A stretch of 64,000 nucleotides of DNA from Selaginella moellendorffii (taxonomy: Eukaryota > Streptophyta > Lycopodiopsida > Selaginellales > Selaginellaceae), in NCBI RefSeq assembly GCF_000143415.4, contig NW_003314278.1, positions 202,371-266,370 of the forward strand. The letters run 5' to 3'. Position numbers and translations under genes: made by a program. Under the pieces are notes generated by a model. That model made no database searches, was not told where the DNA came from, and saw nothing but the letters and a program-made list of their open reading frames with translations. Shown one piece after another: positions 1-10,582 of this stretch (within the stretch, counting starts at the first letter, position 1; each line of letters starts with the position of its first letter).

Positions 1-1558
1 GCTCAGCTCGCCTTGAGGCTGTCGGCGCTTGTCAAGGATCACATTGATGGCAGCGTGAGCGATCGTTTTCCATCACAACTGGATTTTTTGCAGCTGCGTG
101 CTCTTCCCGCCGGACAAAGTGGCATGGTTTTGCTGAGCCAGGTAAAAGATTTCATCCATTTTCTTCTTTGAGTTCTTCATTCTCTTATGCCAGCAGATCA
201 CCACCAGGAGCTTGTGGCATCGATTCTAGCGTGCGGGTTTTTCTGCTTGTATCCTTCGGCAGAGAGGAACAAATTGGATCTTCCCGACTTAAACTTCTAT
301 AAACTCTTCATGTAAGTTGCACTGGGCTTTGTTTTTTTCCCTTTCTGTTTATCTGTTGCTTTTTGCAGGGCACTGGTTGATGAGAATCGAGAAGAGAGTG
401 CCAAGCACAAGATCATATGCTTGTTGCATTACTTTCAGATTGTTTGTGAAAGCGTACCGCAAGGAATGATTTCTTACGAGCGCAAGGTGTTGTCTTTGGA
501 ACAAGAGATGGAGGATCCTTTCTCTTTCTGGAGCAGTTCCTCGAGACCGCTGTGTCAAATACTGGTATTAGTCACAAGCCTTGTCAGCTCATTAACTTGT
601 TCTCTTCTTTTCAGGTAATGGAAGATGGCACTATAGAAGGTAGTGATACTCCCGTTTTGGAGGTGGATTTCGCCAACAGGGTCTTAGGTGGTGGTGTACT
701 CGGCGCCGGATGCTTGCAGGTAGACTTCTCTACGTTTAAAACCTATGTGAACAATTGTGACAGGAGGAGATTAGATGCGTAATCAATCCCGAACTGATCG
801 CTGGAAGGCTTTTCTTACCGGCAATGCAAGACAATGAAGCAATAGAAATAGTCGGGACGCAGTGCTACAATCGATATGAGGGGTATGCCGAGTTTATCTT
901 ACCACGGAAGCGTTCTAACTTCTTTTTCCCGATAGATATGCCTCGAGCTTTCGTTTTGCTGGAAAGTTCTTCGACAACAAAGCCAGAGATGCATGGGGTC
1001 GAAAGGAAACGCACATTGTGGCCATTGACGCTCTCCCGTTTCCGGGAGAAGCACAATTCGACGCTGCGCTAATGCTGCGGTAGGCTCTCGTTTTCGATAC
1101 TTTTTCGTTGTGACTTTTCTCTTTTTTTTTCTTGAACTTTTTACTGTACCAGGGAACTTAACAAGGCATATTGTGGCTTTCTCGTCCATCAGTCGATTCA
1201 ATGCGGTGGCTCGAGTGAAAGCACTCGTGGAGTAGCCACCGGCAACTGGGGATGTGGGGTCTTTGGCGGGGACCATGAAGTTAAGAGCATGCTCCAGTGG
1301 CTGGCTGCCTCGGAGGTAAGCATCTCTCTGTCGCAAAAATTCATGCTTTGGGACGATGAGAAACCTTTGCAGGCTGGCCGGCCCTTCTTGTTGTACTACA
1401 CATTCAAAGATCCACGTACCACGAAGCTCCAGAGAATAGCCGACTGGATTTTAGAACAAAAGTGGAGCGTCCTGGAACTCTGGAGCGTTTTGATCGAGTA
1501 TGGAAAAGGAAGGAAGTATACCAAGGTGGGATTTTTTGACTGGCTTCTTCCAGATTAA
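1..1558 (+). CDS. PARG1: Poly(ADP-ribose) glycohydrolase (PARG), 3' part
   Basis: The enzyme hydrolyses poly(ADP-ribose) chains to ADP-ribose, reversing PARP action in nuclear DNA-damage and defence signalling. The 5' end lies outside the window. Exons read as 1-141, 208-311, 369-564, 615-719, 764-882, 936-1079, 1153-1315 and 1373-1558, giving 385 residues in one frame. The catalytic signature GGG-x(n)-QEE is visible as GGGVLGAGCLQ at the end of exon 4, followed by EE at the start of exon 5. Downstream come INPELIAG, DNEAIEIVG, YASSFRFAG and GNWGCGVFGGD, all typical of the PARG macrodomain. The stop at 1558 comes soon after a GYGKGRKYTK-like tail; a different last splice is possible. The gene is followed by UAP in the same orientation after 280 bp. 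Family assignment is firm; exon ends are by eye. Confidence 0.93.
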
Positions 1559-1838
1559 TCGCAAGTGAAGACGCTGAGCTCCTCGCATCGATTTTTCCGT
1601 GAAGAACTGGGAAGAACTCGATGATTTGTCAATACGGAAGAAGCTCATGGTTAGAACAAAGAGTTCTTGGAATTTTTCTATATCCGGAGTACGTGGAGCA
1701 AAGTGAGATCCGTTCATTAACACTGTCGTAAGAGAGCATCCATTGAATATACTTTCTCTCGAGCCAGTAGTTTTTTTTTTCTTCGCATATATAAGGTGTG
1801 CCTTGGAGGACCGGTAGGGTTTTAGAGATCACGGCGCC

Positions 1839-4089
<2,251 letters not shown>

Positions 4090-4221
4090 AGGAAATTTTT
4101 TTTTTAAAAAAACGAAGGTCAGTTTCTTGTGGAGTGAATAATGCGTTCGTGGTATTCTGCGATGGGGGCAGAAATTTTGTCATCTAGAAACTCAACTTTG
4201 CAATAAAAAAAACTGTTGATA

Positions 4222-4946
4222 TAGTTGGAATCGAGCCGATTCTGACGAGTCCACTCCACTTGGATTTCTTCCTCTCTTACAACCTGCAAAAAGAAATTGA
4301 AAACTAGCTAGCAACCACTCGAGCATACCTCGGAAATTGCCACCGATGGAGCATATGGAAACGCATCGAATATATGCTGCTCTAATTATTGTCTTCTCAG
4401 CAACATGGTACCTGCAACCTCAGGAGAAAGACACATTCATAATGAAAAAATTGAGCCTACTGACATGATGCTGTCTTGCTCCAATTCATCCGTCACTGCA
4501 GTTAAAACATTTAAGGAGTAGAAGAGTTGGAAGCATGGGAAAGAGAAAGCACATCTTACATTGCTCCATTCAAAGACTCCCAACTTTTTCTCATATTAGG
4601 TGACTTTGGATAGTAGGAAATCAAATATATATACCTTCTTCACAGCAGCTGGCGCTTCTATCGATGCAGTAGCGTGCCCGAATCTGTAAAGAAAGAAAGT
4701 CTATGAATCTAAGGAAGTATTGCCGATTTAAACAAAATCTCACCAGAGCGTTGGCGACGCTAAAACAATCCACGTAGTGACTGCCTCTCTTGGCCATATC
4801 ATCCTTACAGGCAGATTCCCAGCTATAGCACAGGAAAGTCGGATCAGCTTCAAAGAACTGCCGGATAGCGGTGGACTCCTATGGGATCATGACTAGCCTT
4901 CCTGTGTACTTGATTTGGTTAGCTCAATCTCAAGAACTCTTGCCAC
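4222..4946 (-). pseudogene. Inverted, truncated copy of the UAP gene
   Basis: The minus strand here repeats the middle and 3' part of the UAP gene at 1839-4089. The stretch near 4225-4280 matches the reverse complement of about 3790-3860, the 4330-4420 stretch matches 3640-3740, the 4480-4570 stretch matches 3430-3560, the 4640-4800 stretch matches 3040-3240, and 4870-4945 matches 2580-2655. Introns are retained, so this is a DNA-level copy, not a retrocopy. Parts of several exons are missing (2660-2680 and most of 2770-2850 and 2880-3040), which destroys the reading frame. The copy lacks the 5' third, including the uridyl-binding motif. It lies tail to tail with its parent. Confidence 0.85.
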
Positions 4947-5590
4947 GATCAGCAGCTCGCGCAGCACCGGCCATGGACGCTCTTCACCTCCTCGAAGCAC
5001 TGGCCATGGCGAAGATAGTCTATTGCGTTGGCCTCGCTTTGCAATCGCTCTTCATCTCCTCGAACAGTATTCTGGAACGTGGAAGAGAGCAATCAAGATG
5101 AAGAGAAAAAGAAGAAAGTTTTTGCTTTACCAGTGTTCCTTTGACTGGGTCCTTTCCCAGACCGAAGTGAGCAACCTTGGCTTCGAGATTCTCGCCAGAC
5201 TTGATGTCTCTGTTCGTGAAGGTGGCTGAGAATCAAGAGCAATCTCAACGCGTTTATTCCAGCTGAGGTGCCTTGAATTCGCTGCAAACCAGAGAAACAA
5301 AACCGATCAAAGGAGGATTTGATGTATTTATGTATTCATAAACGAGAGGATAGATCTTCGCTCGTTGAGGCGTCGGCCCGGATAAGCGAGCTCCACAGGT
5401 ACTTCCCTCGCGATCTCCGCGAAGACCCTCCTCGCGCGACTCACCTTCTTGCATCGCGCGTACATTCTCATCAGCGCTTGAGCCTACGAGGCTCCCGGTC
5501 GCCGCCGGCGAATGGATCGTCCGCCGATCGCACCGCGATAGCATCCACACGAAGTTCCTGGCGATGAAGAGCAGAGATCCATCCAGGACA
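4947..5590 (-). pseudogene. Inverted PPR gene copy interrupted by a receptor-kinase fragment
   Basis: On the minus strand, 5590 to about 5310 resembles 6490-6790 of the neighbouring PPR gene, and about 5085 to 4947 resembles 6790-6960 of the same gene. Between them, about 5125-5285 does not match the PPR gene. Its minus-strand translation includes LEWNKRVEIALDS and, in another frame, RDIKSGENLEAKVAHFGLGK and VKGTL, which look like the catalytic and activation segments of a plant receptor-like kinase. That insert is bounded by sequences like a splice acceptor (TTTGCAG) and donor (GTAAAG). The block joins directly to the UAP copy at about 4946. Frames are broken throughout. The kinase assignment rests on short motifs only. 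Confidence 0.72.
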
Positions 5591-5735
5591 AGTAGGAAAT
5601 AGGCAAGAATGGCTGTGCTAAGCCATGCAATATACCCGCTACTGCTTTCATCGCATTGAAACTAGAAAAAGTTTTCTTAAGAAAACCAGTGCTTTTAAAA
5701 TCGAATTAGGTCAGAGCAGATGTTTTCTGGCGGGA

Positions 5736-7043
5736 ATGAAGCCATTCCTCCGGGCAAGGCGCGTGCGCGCTCTCCGCGAGCGCGAGCGCTTTGCGCGCGA
5801 GAATGCGCGTGTGCGGCGCCATCCCTGCGAGGAGCGCGACCGCGTGACGCTCTTCCGGGAGCTCCACAGGATGAAATCGAGGGGGCGGGACGATCCCTTC
5901 CACCCCCACGAGTACGCCACCATCCTGGGCCTCGCGGGCCGCCTGGGCGCCGCTAGGGAGGGCAACCAGATCCACCGCCATCTCATCCACTGCCGGCTGG
6001 AGCGCGAGTCCAAGATCACTGCCCATGTCATCCGGATGTATGGCCGCTGTGGATTCCCCCACCGCGCCATCCGCTGCTTCGACAATCTCTTCTCCAAGCC
6101 CGCGCCGCTGTGGGCCGCCGTGATCTCGGCGCTCGCGCAGAACGATCGACTCGATCACGCGAGGTACTTCTTCCGGAAGATGCTGCTCCGCCCGTGCCGC
6201 CCCGACGAGGATTGCTACATCGCTGTTCTTGGCGCCTGCGCTGGATCGCGGTGCCTGGAGTTTGGGCGAGACATCCACGCCAAGCTCGGGCTTGCGGGGC
6301 TGGACGCTGATTCTAACGTGTGCAATGCGGTGATCGCAATGTATGGGCGCTGCGAGGCGCCCCAACTGGCGTTGGAGTTCTTCGAGAGGATGGATCGCGC
6401 TGGGCAGAGGAACGCGAGCTCGTGGATCGCACTGATTGCCGCATTTGCCGAGAGTGGGCAAATGCAAGAGGCCGCGCAATTTGCCCGGCTGCTTCTCCTA
6501 GATGGATCCCTGCTCTTCATCGCCAGGAACTTCGTGTGGATGCTCTCCCGGTGCGATCGGCGGAGCGATCTGTGGCGCGGCGAGGCGATCCACTCGCTGG
6601 CGGCCATCGGAGGCTTCGCGGGCGAGCCTCGCGTGGCGCAAGCGCTGATGCGAATGTATGGGCGATGCAAGAAGGTGAGCCGCGCGAGGAGGGTCTTTGA
6701 GGAGATGGCGAGGCCGCGAGGGAAGTACCTGTGGAGCTCGCTCATCCGGGCCTACGCCTTCGATCGGACGCAGCGAGCGAAGATCTTCCCGCTGTTCGAG
6801 GAGATGAAGGGCGATTGCAAGGCAAGGCCGACGCAAGAGACCGTCTTCACCATGGCCAGCGCCGCGAGGAGCTTTGAGGAGGTGAAGAGCGTCCATGGAT
6901 GGATCGTGGAGAGGAAATGCAAGCTGGGGCCGGTGCTGCGCGAGGTGCTGATCGAGAGGTACGAGAGCTGCGAGAGCGTGGCCGATGGGTGGGAGAAATT
7001 CCGGCAAATGCACGCGCGATTCAAGCAGGGATACTTCGCCTAG
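5736..7043 (+). CDS. Pentatricopeptide repeat protein
   Basis: PPR proteins bind organelle RNA one base per repeat and act in splicing, stabilisation or editing. The intronless frame can be read from 5625, but the Met at 5736 (MKPFLRARRVRAL) gives an arginine-rich, acid-poor start more like an organelle presequence, so I prefer it; that gives 435 residues. Repeat-type segments include HVIRMYGRCGFPHRAIRCF, AVIAMYGRCEAPQLALEFF and ALMRMYGRCKKVSRARRVF, with VLGACAG and EGNQIH-like segments between. There is no E or DYW domain. The gene downstream at 7112 is a divergent tandem paralog: WIALIAAFAESGQMQEAA here, WIAMIAANAEFGHLREAA there. An inverted partial copy lies immediately upstream. The RNA target is unknown. 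Confidence 0.85.
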   Translation: MKPFLRARRVRALRERERFARENARVRRHPCEERDRVTLFRELHRMKSRGRDDPFHPHEYATILGLAGRLGAAREGNQIHRHLIHCRLERESKITAHVIRMYGRCGFPHRAIRCFDNLFSKPAPLWAAVISALAQNDRLDHARYFFRKMLLRPCRPDEDCYIAVLGACAGSRCLEFGRDIHAKLGLAGLDADSNVCNAVIAMYGRCEAPQLALEFFERMDRAGQRNASSWIALIAAFAESGQMQEAAQFARLLLLDGSLLFIARNFVWMLSRCDRRSDLWRGEAIHSLAAIGGFAGEPRVAQALMRMYGRCKKVSRARRVFEEMARPRGKYLWSSLIRAYAFDRTQRAKIFPLFEEMKGDCKARPTQETVFTMASAARSFEEVKSVHGWIVERKCKLGPVLREVLIERYESCESVADGWEKFRQMHARFKQGYFA

Positions 7044-7111
7044 CCTAGCTCGCGCTAGAAGAGATTTTCTTGGAGAAAGAAATTAGGGTTCTTGGCGAAA
7101 CCAAGGAGATC

Positions 7112-8491
7112 ATGAATATCTTCAAGCGCTGGATCACGCTTAAGATCCACGCGCGCTTCGACCGCAGCCTCTACAACAGCAACCGCGACCGCGCGCAGCT
7201 GGCGGCGCTGGTCCACGAGATGAACTCGTGGAACAAGCGCCTCGAGGACGAGGACTACGCCAACATCCTCGACCTGTGCGGCAAGCTCCGCGCGCTCCAG
7301 GAGGGCCAGGACGTCCACGCCCACATCCATCTCAATCGCCTCGAGCGCAACCGCGTCCCCGGGATCAAGCTCACGCAGATGTATGGCAAATGCGGCCGCC
7401 CGGACGAGGCGCGCCGCGCCTTCGCCGAGATCCTCTCTAAGGAGATCATCGCGTGGACGAGCGTGGTCGAGGCGCACGCCAAGAACTCCCAGCACAAGAC
7501 CGCGCGCGAGCTCTTCCTCAAGATGAAGCTCGTGCCCATCTTCCCCGACGAGGGCGCCTACCTCGCGGTTCTTCGCGCTTGCGTCGGCCCCGCCGCGCTC
7601 AAGGAGGGCAAGGCCATCCACGCCGCGATCGTGCGCAGCGCGCTGGAGAAGCGACCCAGCGTCGCGGCCGCGCTCATCAACATGTACGCCAAGTGCGAGA
7701 GCCTCGCCGATTCCAGCGCCTGCTTCGCCAAGGTGGAGCGCCAGGGATTCGTGCCGCCGTGGATCGCGATGATCGCAGCAAATGCCGAGTTTGGGCATTT
7801 GCGGGAGGCCGCGGTGCTGTTCCAGAGGCTGCTGCTCGAGGGGATCCTGGTGCTGAGCAAGAACGAATTCACGGAGCTCATGGACCGGTACGAGTGCCCG
7901 GCCGATCTGGAGCAAGCCCGCGTCGTCCAGACGATCGTGGCGATGGCCAATCTCGAGGACAACAGCTTTCTCCAGGTCCAGCTCATGGCGATGTTCTCGC
8001 GCTGCGGCGATCTCAAGGCCGCGAGGGCGATCTTCGATGGCGCTGGCGAGGAGAACCACAACGTGAACATGTACCGCGCGCTGATCGAGGCCTACGTCGC
8101 AGCGTTCGCGTTCAAGGACGCGATCCTCGTCTTCCGCGAGATGCTGCGCAAGAACGTCACCCCCGATCGGTGCATCTACCTCGCGGCGCTGGCGGCGTGC
8201 ACGGGATTCGAGGACTGCAAGATCGTCCACTCGACGATGCGCAGCCATGGCGTGCGCAGCGACGAGATCTACAAGTCCTACCTGATAAGAAACTATCGGA
8301 GGTGCCCGGAGGTGGACGACGCCGAGAGGATGTTCGCGGAGGTCGAGGGGCTGGATCTCGAGGACGCGGACGTGAGGAAGAAGTGCCGGGACGAGACGGA
8401 ATGGGTGAAGCTCACCACTGGGGACTACACTCGCGTCAATCACCGCGTCGCGAAGCCGTTCAGCTCGATCGAGAAGGGGCTGCGATCGTGA
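7112..8491 (+). CDS. Pentatricopeptide repeat protein, tandem paralog
   Basis: This is an intronless PPR gene starting 68 bp after the previous stop. The frame is open from 7070, but the Met at 7112 (MNIFKRWITLKIHARF) begins a basic, amphipathic N-terminus and sits after an AGGGTT box at 7084-7090. Repeats are visible at KLTQMYGKCGRPDEARRAF, ALINMYAKCESLADSSACF and QLMAMFSRCGDLKAARAIF, spaced as in PLS-type arrays with EGQDVHAHI and EGKAIHAAIV in the L-type positions. The C-terminus (about 60 residues, DLEDADVRKKCRDETEW onward) is not a canonical E or DYW motif. About 460 residues from the internal Met. A long antisense frame on the minus strand is a codon-bias shadow. Confidence 0.85.
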   Translation: MNIFKRWITLKIHARFDRSLYNSNRDRAQLAALVHEMNSWNKRLEDEDYANILDLCGKLRALQEGQDVHAHIHLNRLERNRVPGIKLTQMYGKCGRPDEARRAFAEILSKEIIAWTSVVEAHAKNSQHKTARELFLKMKLVPIFPDEGAYLAVLRACVGPAALKEGKAIHAAIVRSALEKRPSVAAALINMYAKCESLADSSACFAKVERQGFVPPWIAMIAANAEFGHLREAAVLFQRLLLEGILVLSKNEFTELMDRYECPADLEQARVVQTIVAMANLEDNSFLQVQLMAMFSRCGDLKAARAIFDGAGEENHNVNMYRALIEAYVAAFAFKDAILVFREMLRKNVTPDRCIYLAALAACTGFEDCKIVHSTMRSHGVRSDEIYKSYLIRNYRRCPEVDDAERMFAEVEGLDLEDADVRKKCRDETEWVKLTTGDYTRVNHRVAKPFSSIEKGLRS

Positions 8492-8547
8492 TGGGTGTGC
8501 TTGGATCTATCCAGGAAATCGCTTTGCTTTGCTCGAGATGAGAGATC

Positions 8548-10503
8548 ATGAGATGGGCAGCGCAGGAATCCGTGGAGCTCATCGAATCTTGCACGAGTGT
8601 GGGGGATTTGCGGCGTGTCTCGGTCCAGATTGCTGCTGCCAAGCAAGGATTTGACTCCGTGTATGAGGCGAATTTGCTCATTCGCAAGTTTGGGAGCTAT
8701 GGCAGTGCCGAGGATGCGCGATGGGTGTTCGATCGCATGGTGGAGAGGGACGAGATTACGTGGGGCTCGATGCTGGCGGTGTATACGCAGAACAGGAGAT
8801 TCAAGGACGCCGAGGCGATGTTTGATTTGCGTGCCGAGAGAGGTGTGGCGTCGTGGAATGTCATGCTGGCCGCATATGCCCAAAGAGGGCATTTGGAGAA
8901 AGCCAAGTTTGTGTTTGAAAGGATGCCAGAGAGGAGCCTTGTTTCTTGGAACTCAATCCTCACTGCCTACTTACAAAACGGAAGCGTTGACGAGGCGAAG
9001 GTGGTGTTTGATCGGATGCCGGAGAAAGACGTGGTGTCATGGAATGCGCTCCTTGCTGGATATGCCCAGAACGGGCATTTTGGAAGAGCGAAAGAAGTTT
9101 TCGAGACTATGCCTGGCCGGAGACTGAGCTCTTGGAACGCGATCCTCGCTGCGTCTTCAGAGGAAGGGATGCTAGTTCTTGCGAAGTCTGTATTTGAATC
9201 GATGCCGGAGTGGAATCTCGTGTCTGCGACTGCCATGCTCACTGCATATGCCCAGAACAAGCATCTTGACCAGGCCAAGTTTATGTTTGATCGGATGCCG
9301 GAGAAGAACATCGTGTCGTGGACGGCCATGGTTTCTGGCTATGCCCAAAACGGCAGCCTTCGGTTGGCGAAGAGCCTCTTCGATGTGATGCCGGAGAGGA
9401 ACTTGGTGTCTTGGACGGCCATGCTCGCTGCATTCGCTCAGAGCAAACGATACGACAAGGCCAAGGCGTTGTTTGATTCCATGCCCGATCGAAATGCCAT
9501 CTCCTGGAACGTGATGCTCAACGTCTACTCTTGCAGCGGGATGCTTGTCGAGGCAAAGTCGCTCTTCTCCGCGATGGAGGAGAGCAATCTCATATCGTGG
9601 AACTTGATGCTGGCTGCGTACTCGGAGAATGGAGACCTTGATCAGGCAAAAGGACTGTTTGAGAGAATGCCGTGCTGGGACGTGGGATCCTGGAACTGCT
9701 TGCTCGCGGCTTACTCCCACCGCGGCCAGATCGAGCAGGCAAAGTTTGTGTTTGACACGATGAAGGCCCGGAACGCTATATCGTGGTGCTCGCTTCTGGC
9801 TGGCTATGCCCAGTCTGGGCATATCGAAGAGGCCGAGCGCGTGTTTCTAGCGATGCCCGAGTGGGACATAGCGGCTTGCAACGCGATGGTGGCTGCTTGG
9901 ATCCACTCAGGAGACTTGGAAGAGGCGATCTGTTTGCTCCACAGCGTTCCAGCTCGGGATGTCATGTCGTGGAACTCGGTGCTCGCGGGGCTTGTGCAGC
10001 GCGGAAGCCTCGGAAAGGTGGCGGAGATGTTTGCGAGAATGCCCGAGGTGGACTGCGTTTCGCGCAGCACGGTGCTGTCGATGTGTTGCCAGGCCGGGTA
10101 TCTGGAGGAGGGACTTGGATTGTTTGCGAGAATGGTGGCGGATGGGTTTGATCCGGACGAAGTTGGCGTCATGAACATCCTCTCCGGGTGTAGCCATGCG
10201 GGCGATGTTGCAACCGGCCACAGCTTCTTCGTGTCAATGATCCGGGACCATGAATTGAAGCCCAGCAAGCAGCACTACAGCTGCGTGATCGATCTCCTGG
10301 GACGTGCTGGATACCTGGGCGATGCAAGGGAGGTGATTGCAAACATGCCGTATGCTCCCGAAGCTCGAGACTGGAGTTGCTTGCTTGGAGCTTGCCGGAA
10401 CCACAAGCAGGCCGTGATTGGAGCTTCCGCAGCCATGAATGTGTTGAAGCTCAATCCAGCGAGATCGTCATCGTATGAATTGCTAGCAGGTGTAGTAACG
10501 TGA
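8548..10503 (+). CDS. PPR protein with 31-residue S-type repeats, truncated E motif
   Basis: A single exon encodes 651 residues, starting 56 bp after the upstream PPR stop. It is built almost wholly of about 31-residue repeats of the pattern VSWNAMLAAYAQNGHLxxAKxxFDRMPE, roughly 15 in tandem. A longer P/L2-type segment follows (DGFDPDEVGVMNILSGCSHAG, then KPSKQHYSCVIDLLGRAGYL). The protein stops inside the E1 motif at NVLKLNPARSSSYELLAG, where related proteins continue through E2 and DYW. It therefore lacks the deaminase domain and would need a partner for editing, if that is its role. No clear presequence is seen. Several repeats carry the DNA palindrome described in the findings. Confidence 0.88.
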   Translation: MRWAAQESVELIESCTSVGDLRRVSVQIAAAKQGFDSVYEANLLIRKFGSYGSAEDARWVFDRMVERDEITWGSMLAVYTQNRRFKDAEAMFDLRAERGVASWNVMLAAYAQRGHLEKAKFVFERMPERSLVSWNSILTAYLQNGSVDEAKVVFDRMPEKDVVSWNALLAGYAQNGHFGRAKEVFETMPGRRLSSWNAILAASSEEGMLVLAKSVFESMPEWNLVSATAMLTAYAQNKHLDQAKFMFDRMPEKNIVSWTAMVSGYAQNGSLRLAKSLFDVMPERNLVSWTAMLAAFAQSKRYDKAKALFDSMPDRNAISWNVMLNVYSCSGMLVEAKSLFSAMEESNLISWNLMLAAYSENGDLDQAKGLFERMPCWDVGSWNCLLAAYSHRGQIEQAKFVFDTMKARNAISWCSLLAGYAQSGHIEEAERVFLAMPEWDIAACNAMVAAWIHSGDLEEAICLLHSVPARDVMSWNSVLAGLVQRGSLGKVAEMFARMPEVDCVSRSTVLSMCCQAGYLEEGLGLFARMVADGFDPDEVGVMNILSGCSHAGDVATGHSFFVSMIRDHELKPSKQHYSCVIDLLGRAGYLGDAREVIANMPYAPEARDWSCLLGACRNHKQAVIGASAAMNVLKLNPARSSSYELLAGVVT

Positions 10504-10582
10504 AGGAAGAATCACTTCCTCCTGGAAACTCTTCCTGAAGATCATGGGATTGTGTAAAAATATACAGTGAGTTTTCTCTTGC

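Noticed and set aside
4222-5590. Independent minus-strand UAP or PPR gene
   Set aside because: Exon pieces are missing and frames broken; every recognisable block is a partial copy of a flanking gene.
7055-8443. 462-codon open frame antisense to a PPR gene
   Set aside because: It mirrors the GC-rich third positions of the + strand PPR gene; the translation is Leu/Arg/His-rich without domains, and the + frame has clear PPR repeats.
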